Assembly: GCF_030695035.1 (NCBI RefSeq)
Contig: NZ_JAUYTT010000001.1
Span: 154,834 to 218,833 of the forward strand
DNA: 64,000 nt
Reading direction: 5' to 3'
DNA from: Frigidibacter sp.
Lineage (GTDB): Bacteria > Pseudomonadota > Alphaproteobacteria > Rhodobacterales > Rhodobacteraceae
Below the pieces are notes generated by a model, which saw only the letters and a list, made by a program, of their open reading frames with translations, had not been told where the DNA came from and made no database searches. Positions 1 through 9,451 of this stretch are shown here, piece after piece. The translations under genes and the position numbers were made by a program. Numbering within the stretch: the stretch's first letter is position 1; each line of letters begins with the position of its first letter.

Positions 1-149
1 AGCGGGGCGGCAACCATGAAGATCACCAGCAGCACCAGCATCACGTCCACGAAGGGCGTGATGTTGATCTCGCTCATCGCGGCAGGCTTGCCCCGCCGCC
101 GCCCGCGCCGGCCGCCCCCGCCGGATTTTCTGGCAACGCCCCCGCCCAT
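1..149 (-). CDS. tolR: TolR, ExbD-family biopolymer transport protein (5' part, cut by window edge)
   Basis: Inner-membrane subunit of the Tol-Pal motor, which couples proton flow through TolQ/TolR to outer-membrane constriction at division. About 49 codons are visible. A Gly/Arg-rich cytoplasmic N-terminus is followed by the family hallmark [16 protein letters not shown] and the start of the single membrane helix. Asp35 in that helix aligns with the proton-carrying Asp known for the family. The ATG lies 3 bases past the tolQ stop, so the two are probably translated together. The periplasmic domain lies outside the window. Confidence 0.9.
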   Translation of the reverse strand, partial: MGGGVARKSGGGGRRGRRRGKPAAMSEINITPFVDVMLVLLVIFMVAAP

Positions 150-152
150 GGC

Positions 153-848
<696 letters not shown>

Positions 849-1017
849 ATCTGTACTGCTCGCCGGTTGTGGGGCCGCATTGTCGCGGCTCTCATTACAC
901 GCGATTCTATACAGGGTAAGGGGAAATGCCAACACATCTGCGTCAATGCCGCATTGCGGCGCTGCGGTTGAGGCAAGTTCCGCGCCCGCTGCCGCCTTGG
1001 ACGGCGGAATGCTGCCG

Positions 1018-1419
1018 TCAGTGCAGCGCCGGGATCAGCTTTTGCCGCAGCATTGCCGGAACCCGCGCCGGCTGCCCGCCCTCGCCGATGCAGACCAGCA
1101 CCACCTGCGCCTGAAACAGCCGCTCTCCGCCGCGCGTGACGGCCTGATCCAGCACGATCCGCGCGGCGCTGATGGTCACCAGCCGCGTTTCCACCACCAG
1201 CTCGTCATCATAGCGGGCCGGGCGCAGATAGTCCGCCTCCACCCGCCGTACTGCGAAGACGATCCCGGTTTCCGCCTTCAGCCGCGCCTGATCCAGCCCG
1301 AGGCCGCGCACCCACTCGCTGCGCCCCCGCTCGATGAACTTCAGGTAGTTGGCGTAATAGACGATCCCGGCGAGGTCGGTATCCTCGTAATAGACCCGCA
1401 GGGCAAAGCTATGCGTCAT
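1018..1419 (-). CDS. ybgC: YbgC, Tol-Pal-associated acyl-CoA thioesterase
   Basis: Hot-dog-fold 4-hydroxybenzoyl-CoA-thioesterase family protein, 133 residues, cytoplasmic. The N-terminal YYEDTDLAGIVYYANYLKF motif contains the catalytic Asp (Asp13) typical of YbgC, followed by the FIERGRSEW segment. In the family it hydrolyses short or long acyl-CoA and is genetically tied to the Tol-Pal operon; its exact role in envelope maintenance is unsettled. Its ATG overlaps the stop of the upstream gene by 4 bases (ATGA), showing translational coupling. Confidence 0.93.
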   Translation of the reverse strand: MTHSFALRVYYEDTDLAGIVYYANYLKFIERGRSEWVRGLGLDQARLKAETGIVFAVRRVEADYLRPARYDDELVVETRLVTISAARIVLDQAVTRGGERLFQAQVVLVCIGEGGQPARVPAMLRQKLIPALH

Positions 1420-2039
1420 GCCAGCCGCCCCGCCCGCGCCGCCAGCCGCAGCCCGTGGCTGGCCTCCTGCGCCGCCACCGGCAGCACCGGGTCATAGGCG
1501 GCGCGGATCACCGCCGCGATCTCGGGCCGCAGCACCGCCACGCCCTCCACCAGCCCCAGCGGCGAGGCCTCGCGGAACGCCGCATCCGACCACAGCACGA
1601 TCACCTGCACCGCCTGGCTCAGCGCCAGCGTCGCCGCCGGCACCTCGGCCAGCGCCTCATCCATCCGCACGAAGACGAACGCCGCCTTGATCGCGCCCGA
1701 GGGATCGAAGCGGAACACCCGGTACTGGTTCGCCTCCGCCGCCTGCAGCCGCGCCACCAGCGGCGCCAGCCCGTCCAGCAGGCGGTCAAGGTTCGGCACC
1801 TCCAGCAACTCTGCCCAGTCCCGCAGGAAGAACACCATCAGGTTGGCGCCAAGCTCGGGGTCATGTTCGGCCATCTTGTGCCCGGCCAGTACCACCACCG
1901 CCTCGATGGCGCCCTTGACGGTGGACAGGGTTGCATCATCCACCCCGAACACCACCGGCACGATGGGCCGGCCCCAGCGGGCGAACAGATATTCCCCCGA
2001 TGCGCGGGTAAACAGCGCAGTCACCTCCTCCGCCGTCAT
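1416..2039 (-). CDS. conserved protein of unknown function in the ruvB-tol interval
   Basis: Soluble protein of 207 residues with no membrane segment, signal peptide or motif I can assign. Start is the ATG at 2039 (MTAEEVTALFTRASGEYLF), which overlaps the preceding MazG-like gene by 4 bases; an in-frame start 33 bases upstream would lie inside that gene. It contains an acidic/aromatic FFLRDWAELLEVPNLDRLL stretch and a long alanine-rich middle. The 4-base overlaps on both sides tie it into one transcript with the MazG-like gene and ybgC. I recall similar proteins at this position in Rhodobacter relatives, but cannot name a function. Confidence 0.8.
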   Translation of the reverse strand: MTAEEVTALFTRASGEYLFARWGRPIVPVVFGVDDATLSTVKGAIEAVVVLAGHKMAEHDPELGANLMVFFLRDWAELLEVPNLDRLLDGLAPLVARLQAAEANQYRVFRFDPSGAIKAAFVFVRMDEALAEVPAATLALSQAVQVIVLWSDAAFREASPLGLVEGVAVLRPEIAAVIRAAYDPVLPVAAQEASHGLRLAARAGRLA

Positions 2040-2347
2040 GCCGCACCCTCGACCGGCAGATAGCGCCCCCATTTGCGCGCCATGGCGGCGGGCAGGTCGA
2101 TGCCCTGCCAGCGCGCGAACAGCAGCACCATCGCCAGCAGATCCGCCGCCTCGTCCTCCAGCGCGAGCTTGTCCACCTCGCCCCGCCCGCGCCCCGAGGT
2201 CTTCAACCAGGCCGCCTGCAACTCGCCCGCCTCCTCGGTCAGCTTGGCCAGATACCAGGCCGCGTCGCGGTCGATGCCAAAGCGTTCGGCGTAGATATCC
2301 GACACGGCCTGCGCCATGTCCGACAAGCCGTCCAGATCCCGTACCAT
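2036..2347 (-). CDS. MazG-like NTP pyrophosphohydrolase family protein
   Basis: Small all-alpha protein of 103 residues resembling the MazG/phosphoribosyl-ATP pyrophosphohydrolase superfamily. The metal-binding pattern is visible as LTEEAGELQAAW (E-x-x-E) followed about 27 residues later by EDEAADLLAMVL (E-x-x-D). Members hydrolyse nucleoside triphosphates or related pyrophosphates; the substrate here cannot be read. It is not a canonical HisE, because no his genes are near and the context is ruvB-tol. It begins 49 bases after ruvB and its stop overlaps the start of the next gene. Confidence 0.75.
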   Translation of the reverse strand: MVRDLDGLSDMAQAVSDIYAERFGIDRDAAWYLAKLTEEAGELQAAWLKTSGRGRGEVDKLALEDEAADLLAMVLLFARWQGIDLPAAMARKWGRYLPVEGAA

Positions 2348-2396
2348 TGCCTGCCCCCTTTGCTCTTGCCCCAGAATACCCGCTCCGCCGGCGGCG

Positions 2397-3449
2397 TCAG
2401 CCGAAAAGGTCGGTCTGCCCCGGCAGCACCGGCGCGGCCATGCCCAGATGGCTCCAGGCCCGGCTCGCCAGCATCCGCCCGCGCGGGGTGCGCTGGATCA
2501 GGCCCTGTTGCAGCAGGTAGGGCTCGATCACCTCCTCGATCGCATCCCGCGCCTCGGACAGCGCCGCCGACAGCGTTTCCACCCCCACCGGGCCGCCCGC
2601 GTAATGCTCTGCGATCAGCATCAGATAGCGGCGGTCAGCGCCGTCCAGCCCCAGATGATCCACCCCCAGCCGGGTCAGCGCGCTATCAGCAATCTCGCGC
2701 GTCAGCCGCCCGTCGCCCTCGACCAGCGCGAAATCCACCACCCGCCGCAGCAGCCGCCCTGCAATCCGCGGCGTGCCCCGCGCCCGCCGCGCAATCTCGC
2801 GCGTGCCTTCGGGATCGGCCGAGATCCCCATCAGCCGCGCCCCGCGCGCCACGATCAGGTCCAGCTCATCCTCGGTATAGAATTGCAGCCGGGTCGGGAT
2901 GCCGAAGCGGTCGCGCAGCGGCGTCGTCAGCAGCCCCAGCCGGGTCGTCGCCCCGACCAGCGTGAAGGGCTGCAGCTCGATCCGCACCGTGCGCGCCGCC
3001 GGCCCCTCGCCGATCACCAGATCCAGCTCGAAATCCTCCATCGCCGGATACAGGATCTCCTCCACCGCCGGGTTCAGCCGGTGGATCTCGTCGATGAACA
3101 GCACATCGCGCGCTTCAAGGTTGGTCAGGATCGCCGCCAGATCGCCCGCCTTGGCGATCACGGGGCCCGAGGTCATGCGGAAACTCACCCCCAGCTCGCG
3201 CGCCATGATCTGCGCCAGCGTGGTCTTGCCAAGGCCGGGGGGGCCGTGGAACAGCGTGTGATCCATCGCCTCGCCGCGCATCTTCGCGCTCTCGATGAAC
3301 ACCCGCAGATTGGCCCGCGCCTCGGCCTGCCCCACGAACTCCGACAGCGCCTGCGGCCGCAGCGCCCGGTCCGCCCCGCCCGGATCCTCGGGCAGGCTGG
3401 CAGGGCGCAGCATCGGATCGGGGACCGGGGGAGAGGCGGGGGCGGGCAT
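2397..3449 (-). CDS. ruvB: RuvB, Holliday junction branch-migration ATPase
   Basis: AAA+ motor that with RuvA drives branch migration at Holliday junctions, 350 residues. Walker [10 protein letters not shown] is at about 69-77, Walker B FIDEIHRL around 118-125, sensor motif GATTRLGLL follows, and the C-terminal winged helix includes [10 protein letters not shown]. The ATG at 3449 was chosen because AAAGG lies 8 bases upstream; an in-frame start at 3506 would add an arginine-rich leader foreign to the family. In most relatives ruvB directly follows ruvA; here htpX and an AT-richer gene separate them. Confidence 0.97.
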   Translation of the reverse strand: MPAPASPPVPDPMLRPASLPEDPGGADRALRPQALSEFVGQAEARANLRVFIESAKMRGEAMDHTLFHGPPGLGKTTLAQIMARELGVSFRMTSGPVIAKAGDLAAILTNLEARDVLFIDEIHRLNPAVEEILYPAMEDFELDLVIGEGPAARTVRIELQPFTLVGATTRLGLLTTPLRDRFGIPTRLQFYTEDELDLIVARGARLMGISADPEGTREIARRARGTPRIAGRLLRRVVDFALVEGDGRLTREIADSALTRLGVDHLGLDGADRRYLMLIAEHYAGGPVGVETLSAALSEARDAIEEVIEPYLLQQGLIQRTPRGRMLASRAWSHLGMAAPVLPGQTDLFG

Positions 3450-3605
3450 CGGGCAACCTTTGCGACGTTTCCTGTCCGTTCTCACCCGGAACGGGATGCG
3501 ATGCAAGCGGGGTGGGGTTTGCGGTCCAAGTCCGGAGGTGCATGCCGCAGGTCAAGGGCGTGGAGACAGAGGTTCTCCCGGGCGTCGTCCAGATCGGCGT
3601 GAGAG

Positions 3606-4226
3606 TTAGCCCGGAGGCGCGAGGATGAGTGCCAAATTGGCCATCCTCTGAATTTGCTCTTGAGATGGAGCCTTCTTTCTAGAACGATGCGACGCCCAAA
3701 TTTGCGCTGCTTCGAGAAACTCTTTCCCGTTGCTTCCCAGCTGCTCATCTCGAATCAGGGAGGTAACGAGGTCAGCATATCTTCTTCGGTCGATGCGCGA
3801 ATACTTGGCTGCAGTTCTGCCGTCTATACGCGAATCCGAAGCGATTTCTTCAAGGCGATCTCTTATCTTCAGCCAGCTGGATGACAAATCATCAAATGTC
3901 AATTCGCTAGGCGCAGACTGTTCGACGTGTTCGACATCGGCCTCTTCGTCAACCGCTTGCTTATCTGATACATCTGCTCTGATCTGGGCGGTGCTTGCCG
4001 TGAGACTGCTCAGCTTTTCCTCGATGTCTGCGAGCGACTGCTGAACGCGAGCCTGATGCTCAGTTAGCAGCTTGTCTGTCGTGTCGAGCGCAGACTTTAC
4101 ATCCCTAACTTTCCCGCTGAATAGCCCCCACCCGAGTAGCACTGCCGCAATTGCGCCGAGGAAAGTGATTGCCCCTGAGCCAAGTGTAGCTTGAGGCTGG
4201 CTTAAGTTTATTAGCCAGTCTGGCAT
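3606..4226 (-). CDS. ORFan: membrane-anchored coiled-coil protein, AT-richer than its surroundings
   Basis: Unrecognised protein of 206 residues. One membrane helix near residues 15-37 (GAITFLGAIAAVLLGWGLF) is followed by a Gln/Glu-rich probable coiled coil (about 45-95), an acidic linker, and a charged C-terminal helical region. Base composition and codon use (AAA, TCT, CTT and other AT-ending codons) differ strikingly from every neighbour, which points to horizontal acquisition. A good Shine-Dalgarno (GGAG) precedes the ATG at 4226 and overlaps a 19-bp palindrome at 4238-4256. It interrupts the ruvA-ruvB order together with htpX. Function unknown; the layout would suit an envelope or phage-defence accessory protein, but nothing proves it. 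Confidence 0.75.
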   Translation of the reverse strand: MPDWLINLSQPQATLGSGAITFLGAIAAVLLGWGLFSGKVRDVKSALDTTDKLLTEHQARVQQSLADIEEKLSSLTASTAQIRADVSDKQAVDEEADVEHVEQSAPSELTFDDLSSSWLKIRDRLEEIASDSRIDGRTAAKYSRIDRRRYADLVTSLIRDEQLGSNGKEFLEAAQIWASHRSRKKAPSQEQIQRMANLALILAPPG

Positions 4227-4237
4227 TCTATGATTCT

Positions 4238-4256
4238 CCAGAAATTAATTTTCTGG
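4238..4256. promoter_or_regulatory. 19-bp palindrome overlapping the ribosome binding site of the ORFan
   Basis: Perfect inverted repeat, arms CCAGAAA and TTTCTGG around a TTAAT centre, ending 12 bases upstream of the start codon at 4226. On the coding strand its distal arm runs into the GGAG ribosome-binding site, so it could be an operator or a hairpin that hides the site. It could also act as a weak end signal for htpX, which ends at 4316. Confidence 0.45.
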
Positions 4257-4315
4257 ATACACAGGGTAGGAAGGTTTGAGCGAAATCAAGTGTCCATCTA
4301 CATGTATCGTCCCCC

Positions 4316-5227
4316 TCAACTCCAAGGCCCCTTCCGCGCCGCCCTTCTCACCCTCGGCACCCGGCTCGGCCCCGCGTCCACCGCAGCGCGCGGGGCCTCC
4401 CCCACCATCGCCCGCAACGCCGCGATCCGGTTCTGCGTGTTGGGATGCGTCGAGAACAGCTTGTCATGGGCATGGGCGTGCAGCGGGTTGATGATGAACA
4501 TATGCGCGCTGGCCGGGTTCTGCTCGGCCGCCGGGTTGTCGATCCGCTGCGCAAAGGCCTCGATCTTGCCAAGTGCGGAGGCGAGCCACAGCGGCTGCCC
4601 GCAGATTTCCGCCCCCGCCCGGTCCGCCTCATATTCCCGCGTGCGGCTGATCGCCATCTGCACCAGCCCCGCCGCCATCGGCGCGAGGATCATCAGCACC
4701 AGCGTGCCGATCAGCCCGCCCTGCCGCTCGCGGTTGCCAAAGAACAGCGCGAAGTTGGCGAGCATCGAGATCGCCCCGGCAAAGGTCGCCGTCACCGTCA
4801 TGATCAGCGTGTCATGATTGCGGATATGCGCCAGCTCATGCGCCATCACCCCCGCCACCTCCTCGGGGCTCAGCCGCGCCAGCAGCCCGGTGGTCGCAGC
4901 GACAGCGGCATTCTGCGGGTTGCGCCCCGTCGCGAATGCGTTCGGCTGATCCGTCTCGATGATGTAGCATTTCGGCACCGGCATCCCGGCCCGCAGCGCC
5001 ATCTCGCGCACCATGCCCACATAGGCGGGCGCCTCGGCCTCTGTCACCTCCCGCGCGCCGTGCATCCGCAGGACGGCCTTGTCGGAGTTCCACCAGCCGA
5101 ACAGGTTCATCGCCCCGGCAACGACCAGCGCGATTAGCATCCCGCCCTGCCCGCCCAGCAGATAGCCAAGCCCCATGAACAGCGCCGTCATCGCCGCCAT
5201 CAGGATCGCCGTCTTGGTATAGCCCAT
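4316..5227 (-). CDS. htpX: HtpX, membrane zinc metalloprotease (M48B)
   Basis: Inner-membrane quality-control protease of 303 residues that degrades misfolded membrane proteins in concert with FtsH. N-terminal helices (about 6-24 and 29-47) anchor it; the zinc motif HELAH is at 130-134, and the third ligand Glu lies in REYEADRAG near 198. Another hydrophobic pair lies at about 143-165 and 174-192. The C-terminal [14 protein letters not shown] is typical. The ATG at 5227 (MGYTKTAIL) matches family starts. Its position between ruvA and ruvB is unusual; it begins 52 bases after the ruvA stop. Confidence 0.95.
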   Translation of the reverse strand: MGYTKTAILMAAMTALFMGLGYLLGGQGGMLIALVVAGAMNLFGWWNSDKAVLRMHGAREVTEAEAPAYVGMVREMALRAGMPVPKCYIIETDQPNAFATGRNPQNAAVAATTGLLARLSPEEVAGVMAHELAHIRNHDTLIMTVTATFAGAISMLANFALFFGNRERQGGLIGTLVLMILAPMAAGLVQMAISRTREYEADRAGAEICGQPLWLASALGKIEAFAQRIDNPAAEQNPASAHMFIINPLHAHAHDKLFSTHPNTQNRIAALRAMVGEAPRAAVDAGPSRVPRVRRAARKGPWS

Positions 5228-5279
5228 GCCCGCCTCCAGCCACTTCACCGCCGGAATATGGGAACCGCTGGCCGTTGCC

Positions 5280-5942
5280 TCAACCCTTCGGCGCGAGGAG
5301 CCGCAACGCCGCGCGGATCAGCACCGGCGTCGGCGCATCCGGCTCCGCCCCCGCCGCCTCCGCCACCGCCCCCGCCGCCTCGCCCTGCCCGTAGCCGAGG
5401 TTGACCAGCGCCGAGAGCGCATCCGCTGTCGCCGCCGCCGTGGGCGACACCGCCGCCGGCCGCCTAGTCCGCGGCACCGGCTCCAGCACGTCCTCGGGCT
5501 GGCTCACATCCACCGTCAGCGTGCCGCCCATCGCCATCACGCCCGGCGCCTTGTCCTTCAGCTCCATCACCACCCGCTGCGCCAGCTTCGGGCCGACGCC
5601 CGGCGCCTGCCGCACCGCGTTCCAATCGCCAAGCGCAATCGCCCGGCCCACGCCCTCGGCCCCCAGCGTGCCAAGGATCGCCATCGAGGCCTTGGCCCCG
5701 ATCCCCTGAACGGACGTCAGCAGCCGGTGCCATTCCTTCTCCAGCAACGTGGAAAACCCGAACAGCTGCAACAGATCCTCGCGCACGAGGAGCTCGGTAT
5801 AGAGCGCACAGGCCTCGCCCACCGGCGGCAAACTCGCCGCCGTGCGGTCCGACACATGCACGATATAGCCCACGCCGCGCACGTCGATCAGCACATGATC
5901 CATCGCCCGGTGCAGGATCACCCCTGCGATACGCCCGATCAT
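5280..5942 (-). CDS. ruvA: RuvA, Holliday junction DNA helicase subunit
   Basis: Junction-binding partner of RuvB, 220 residues. The N-terminal OB domain begins [12 protein letters not shown], the helix-hairpin-helix region reads [20 protein letters not shown] and [17 protein letters not shown], and the C-terminal RuvB-contacting domain ends near [12 protein letters not shown] and [13 protein letters not shown]. The ATG overlaps the ruvC stop by 4 bases (ATGA), so ruvC and ruvA are translationally coupled. Confidence 0.97.
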   Translation of the reverse strand: MIGRIAGVILHRAMDHVLIDVRGVGYIVHVSDRTAASLPPVGEACALYTELLVREDLLQLFGFSTLLEKEWHRLLTSVQGIGAKASMAILGTLGAEGVGRAIALGDWNAVRQAPGVGPKLAQRVVMELKDKAPGVMAMGGTLTVDVSQPEDVLEPVPRTRRPAAVSPTAAATADALSALVNLGYGQGEAAGAVAEAAGAEPDAPTPVLIRAALRLLAPKG

Positions 5943-6520
5943 GCCACGCCTCCCTTGACCCGAGTCCGCGCGATCTCGGCCCAGCCATCCACCGCGCCCC
6001 GCGGCGTCTTCGCCCGCGTCTCGGCACTGCGCACCGCCGCCGACATCCGCCCGGCGCTTTGCAGGTGATGCGCATGGGTGATCGCCACCGCCAGCGCATC
6101 GGCGGCATCCGGCCCCGCCAGTTCCACCCCCGGCAGCTGGAAGCGCACCATATGCGCCACCTGATCCTTGCCGGCATGGCCGACGCCGACCACCGCCTTC
6201 TTCACCGCGTTCGGCGCATATTCCCCCACCACCAGCCCGCGCTGCGCCGGCACCAGCAGCGCCACCGCCCGCGCCTGCCCCAGCTTCAGCGTGCCGCTGG
6301 CATCCTTGTTGACGAAAGTCTGCTCCACCGCCGCCGCCGTCGGCTCAAAACGGGCGAAGACCTCGGTCAGCTGATCGAACAGCGCCAGCAGCCGCTGCGC
6401 CAGATCGCCGGTCCCCGAGAGGCAGAGGCCATTTGCAACATGGCTCAGCCGCGCGCCGGTCACGTCGATGACGCCCCAGCCCATGGTTCGCAGCCCCGGA
6501 TCGATTCCCAAAACCCGCAT
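5939..6520 (-). CDS. ruvC: RuvC, Holliday junction resolvase
   Basis: Endonuclease that symmetrically cuts Holliday junctions bound by RuvAB. 193 residues with the complete catalytic tetrad at the same numbers as in E. coli: Asp7 (GIDPG), Glu66 (VEQTF), Asp138 and Asp141 (DAADALAVA). The ATG at 6520 (MRVLGIDPG) is the only start consistent with the family. It is the first gene of the ruvC-ruvA-htpX run, and its promoter should lie in 6521-6898. Confidence 0.97.
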   Translation of the reverse strand: MRVLGIDPGLRTMGWGVIDVTGARLSHVANGLCLSGTGDLAQRLLALFDQLTEVFARFEPTAAAVEQTFVNKDASGTLKLGQARAVALLVPAQRGLVVGEYAPNAVKKAVVGVGHAGKDQVAHMVRFQLPGVELAGPDAADALAVAITHAHHLQSAGRMSAAVRSAETRAKTPRGAVDGWAEIARTRVKGGVA

Positions 6521-6898
6521 AGCGCCCTGCCTCCGCCCTTGTTTTGCTGCCCCATCAACGCCGGTCTCGGCCACGCTTGGCCGATTGCCGACAGTTTGTG
6601 GCTTTTCTGACGCACTAGCACAAAACGCGAACGTTCGCCAGCGACAAGGCGCACCTTCGCACTTGCAGCAAAGCCGCCACACATTCTGCCCGAAAGCGAC
6701 ATTCCGGATCGCCATTTCGACAGGTTTCACGGGCAGTTTTGCCCGTTGTGAATATCCCGTGAACGGCGCCTGCGAGCCATGCAGCGGCAGCATGACGACC
6801 ATGCCTTTGCCCATCTTGCGTTATAAAACCGCCCAGCCTATTTGCGGTTCACGAAGCACGATGCTTCCGAATTACGCACTTTATGAAGGACTAAAATC
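6521..6898. other. 378-bp divergent intergenic region between ruvC and the DUF1127 gene
   Basis: Holds the outward promoters of ruvC (minus) and the DUF1127 gene (plus), neither of which I can place with certainty. The last 80 bases are AT-richer (GTTATAAAA near 6822). A 6-bp-stem hairpin, GAAGCA/TGCTTC, at 6853-6867 lies about 30 bases upstream of the DUF1127 start, in the likely leader. No coding potential is seen. Confidence 0.5.
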
Positions 6899-7093
6899 AT
6901 GGCCGCCTTTGAAACGAACCGCATGGCTGCCGCGGGCGCCGGTGTCGGTCTCGCGGGTCGGCTCTTTGCCGCTTTTGCCGCATGGAACGATGCGCGCGTG
7001 ACCCGTAAGGCGCTGTCGCGTCTGTCGGACCGCGAACTGGACGATATCGGTCTGTCGCGCAGCGACATCGACGCGATCAGCGCCCGGGGCTAA
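6899..7093 (+). CDS. DUF1127 small protein
   Basis: Small cytoplasmic protein of 64 residues. The C-terminal half carries the DUF1127 (YjiS-like) signature: ALSRLSDRELDDIGLSRSDI. The N-terminal half is Ala/Gly-rich (GAGVGLAGRLFAAFAAW). AAGGA lies 9 bases before the ATG. In Rhodobacter a DUF1127 protein (CcaF1) has been reported to bind RNA and influence small-RNA maturation during stress; whether this one does so is inference. A strong terminator follows at 7169-7205, so it is monocistronic. Confidence 0.88.
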   Translation: MAAFETNRMAAAGAGVGLAGRLFAAFAAWNDARVTRKALSRLSDRELDDIGLSRSDIDAISARG

Positions 7094-7168
7094 CACCCGG
7101 GAACACTCTCGCAGTGGCGGGCCTCATAGCCCCTGCCTGGCGCGGGTGACGACGACGATCTGAAGACA

Positions 7169-7205
7169 GGGCCGTGGCAGAGACATCTGCACCGGCCCTT
7201 TGTCT
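7169..7205 (+). terminator. terminator of the DUF1127 gene
   Basis: Stem GGGCCG (7169-7174) pairs with CGGCCC (7193-7198), an inner CAGA/TCTG pairing extends it, and TTTGTCTT follows. It lies 75 bases past the stop codon. Confidence 0.7.
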
Positions 7206-7248
7206 TGTTGGGGCTTTGTGTTTTCGGGCCTTGGCGTATACCGGCCGA

Positions 7249-7470
7249 AGCCACCCCAAACCTCGCCGCGGGTAATTCGGGTGGGAACAGGCGAGGCACT
7301 GCCTCGCCCCCGCCCGTGCGTGACGGACGCTCCCGGTGCCATCGGCAACATGAGACCGTGTGAGGCCAGCGCCCGCCAAGGGCAGGGCGGGCGCTGGCCG
7401 GGCCCTTTGGGGGCCCGTCCGGTGCAGGATGCTATGGCACCGCGTGGCGAAGGCGATGGCCTTCGCCAAT
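7249..7470. repeat. structured intergenic repeat, copy A
   Basis: First of two copies of a roughly 220-bp repeat (other at 20691-20931, same orientation). Conserved blocks in order: a short CGGGTGGGAA-like lead; hairpin GGCGAGG/CCTCGCC at 7290-7308 followed by CCCGCCCGTGCG; a large GCGCCCGCC/GGCGGGCGC inverted pair at 7370-7395; GGGCCC/GGGCCC then GTCCGGTGCA (to about 7426); and hairpin GGCGAAGGC/GCCTTCGCC at 7446-7467. This copy lies between the 3' ends of convergent genes. Differences between copies include indels not divisible by three, so it is probably not coding. Confidence 0.75.
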
Positions 7471-7550
7471 GCGACCGGCGGAGTCGGAGGGCGCTCGTCC
7501 GCCCCAGTCCGAAGATCAGCCGCGGAGCCGTATAGGCCCGCGCGCGCTAG

Positions 7551-8426
7551 TCAGCCCGCCAATTTCTTCATCACCAGCGTCGTCCACTCGCCCAGCTCAT
7601 TGCGCGCCGCAACCTCGAACCCGTTCTCCAGATAGGCCGCGACCGTCTCATCCGCCTGCGGGTTGAGGATGCCCGACAGCACCGCATAGCCGCCCGCGCC
7701 GATATGCGCCGCCATGTCGGGCGCCAGCTCGATCAGCGGGCCCTTCAGGATATTGGCGAAGACGAGGTCATAGGGCGCAGCCTCGGCATGGCGGGGATGC
7801 TCGAACCCCGCCGCCTCGAAGCACTCCACCCGGCCAGCCAGATTGTTCGCGGTGACATTCGCCGCCGCCGTCTCGACAGCGATCTGGTCGAGGTCCGAGG
7901 CCATGATGGTGCCCGGCCAGATCCGCGCCGCCGCCATCGCCAGCACCGCCGTGCCGCAGCCGATATCCGCCACGTTGCGCCCGACAAAGCCGTCCGTCGC
8001 CAGCCGGTCCAGCGCCAGCAGGCAGCCCTGCGTCGTGCCATGATGCCCGGTGCCGAAGGCCATCGCCGCCTCGATCAGCAGCGGCTCGGCATCGGCCGGA
8101 ACCTTCTCGGCATCATGCGCGCCATAGATGAAGAACCGCCCCGCCACGATCGGGTGCAGATCGCGCCGCACATGCGCAACCCAGTCGGTCTCGGGGATCT
8201 CCGACACCGCGAAGGGCGCTGCGCCAAAGGCCATCGCCAGGATCGCCAGCTGCGTCTCGTCGGGCTGCTCGAGGAAGTAGCCCCCCACCTCCCAACGGCC
8301 CGAGCCATCCTCGATCTCGAACACGCCGACCCCGGTCGGTTCCGGCGTCAGGTCTTCGAGCGCCTCGCCCAGGGCCTCGGCCGGTTCGCGGCCGTCAAGC
8401 GTGGTCAGCGCGGTGAAGGTGGTCAT
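7551..8426 (-). CDS. prmA: PrmA, ribosomal protein L11 methyltransferase
   Basis: AdoMet-dependent enzyme that trimethylates L11 in the cytoplasm; 291 residues. AdoMet-binding motif I reads [15 protein letters not shown]; the preceding [18 protein letters not shown] is the PrmA substrate-loop signature (usual FGTGxHxTTxLCL), and the catalytic-loop motif appears as [12 protein letters not shown]. The N-terminal L11-recognition domain (about 1-60) is as divergent as usual in alphaproteobacteria. It is followed downstream by repeat copy A and lies downstream of msrA on the same strand. Confidence 0.93.
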   Translation of the reverse strand: MTTFTALTTLDGREPAEALGEALEDLTPEPTGVGVFEIEDGSGRWEVGGYFLEQPDETQLAILAMAFGAAPFAVSEIPETDWVAHVRRDLHPIVAGRFFIYGAHDAEKVPADAEPLLIEAAMAFGTGHHGTTQGCLLALDRLATDGFVGRNVADIGCGTAVLAMAAARIWPGTIMASDLDQIAVETAAANVTANNLAGRVECFEAAGFEHPRHAEAAPYDLVFANILKGPLIELAPDMAAHIGAGGYAVLSGILNPQADETVAAYLENGFEVAARNELGEWTTLVMKKLAG

Positions 8427-8507
8427 GGCTTGGGCTCCGGGGTTGGGTCGGGCCTGCGATAGGCCCGGGCGCTTGCTGCGTCAAGCGCTGGAGAGGCGGC
8501 CGAGGCC

Positions 8508-8555
8508 GGGGGCGCTGCCCCCGGACCCCCGGGATATTTGGGCCAAAACGAAGGG
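8508..8555. repeat. CCCCCGGACCCCCGGGATATTTGG-type intergenic repeat, single copy
   Basis: GC-rich hairpin GGGGGC/GCCCCC followed by GGACCCCCGGGATATTTG and GGCCAAAACGAAG. Related units, two in opposed orientation, occur at 24765-24877. This motif is common in intergenic DNA of Rhodobacter relatives in my experience. It lies in the 216-bp gap between msrA (ends 8643) and prmA (starts 8426), both on the minus strand, so it may end or attenuate msrA transcription. Confidence 0.6.
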
Positions 8556-8642
8556 CAAGAGCGGGAATGCGCCGCCGATTCCTGAGCGTTTCGGTTTGCA
8601 TATGCCATATGTATGGCTTCTGTATGGATTCTGTATCCTGCC

Positions 8643-9296
8643 TCAGGCGGTCAAGCCGATGGGGCAGGACACGCCGGTGCCACCGATCCCGCAATAGCCG
8701 TCCGGGGTCTTGGCGAGGTATTGCTGGTGGTACTCCTCGGCGTAGAAGAACTCCGGCGCCGGCAGGATCTCGGTGGTGATGGCGCCGTAGCCGGCGGCCG
8801 CAAGGCGTGTCCCATAGACCACGCGGCTGGCTTCTGCCGCCTGCTGCTGCGCGTCCGAGAAGGTGTAGATGCCGCTGCGATACTGCGTGCCGCGGTCATT
8901 GCCCTGGCGCATTCCCTGCGTGGGATCATGGTTCTCCCAGAAGGTTTTCAGAAGCGATTCGAAGGAGATAACGGCGGGATCATAGATCACCCGCACCACT
9001 TCATTATGCCCGGTGAGGCCCGAGCAGACCTCCTTGTAGGTGGCATTCGGGGTCAGCCCGCCGGCATAGCCCACCATCGTCACCCAGACGCCGGGCAGGT
9101 CCCAGAACTTGCGCTCCACCCCCCAGAAACAGCCCATGCCGAAGACGGCTTCCTCCATCCCCTCCGGCACCGGCCCGGTCAGCGGGCGGCCGTTCAGGAA
9201 ATGGGTCTCGGCGGTCGGGATCGGCTCTGCGCGGCCCGGCAACGCCTCGGCCAGGGTCGGAAGGTCGGGTTTGCGTCCGAAGAGGGCATTCAGCAT
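8643..9296 (-). CDS. msrA: MsrA, peptide-methionine (S)-S-oxide reductase
   Basis: Reduces S-methionine sulfoxide in oxidised proteins; cytoplasmic, 217 residues. The catalytic GCFWG has Cys56, followed by [17 protein letters not shown] and the Tyr/Glu/Asp network around [14 protein letters not shown] and FWENHDPT. C-terminal [12 protein letters not shown] supplies a recycling cysteine. The roughly 45-residue N-terminal extension before the core is typical of the longer MsrA subtype. No msrB neighbour. It is divergent from the sigma/anti-sigma gene with 155 bp between. Confidence 0.95.
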   Translation of the reverse strand: MLNALFGRKPDLPTLAEALPGRAEPIPTAETHFLNGRPLTGPVPEGMEEAVFGMGCFWGVERKFWDLPGVWVTMVGYAGGLTPNATYKEVCSGLTGHNEVVRVIYDPAVISFESLLKTFWENHDPTQGMRQGNDRGTQYRSGIYTFSDAQQQAAEASRVVYGTRLAAAGYGAITTEILPAPEFFYAEEYHQQYLAKTPDGYCGIGGTGVSCPIGLTA

Positions 9297-9451
9297 GATG
9301 GGCTCCTGTTCTGGGGTTGCCCCCTATGTAGGGCGGGCGGTGCTTTCCTGCCAGTGGGGGCCAGCACCGCGCGGGTTGCGATGGACCTGGCGGGGGGACT
9401 GGCCTTACACTTGATCCAGCGCGCCGCAGAGCGTGGGCAGGACCACAGCAC

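Noticed and set aside
7094..7168. Possible cuckoo-type small RNAs in the 3' region of the DUF1127 gene, as known for Rhodobacter CcaF1/CcsR
   Set aside because: The diagnostic CCUCCUCCC loop motif is absent; only a simple terminator hairpin is present.
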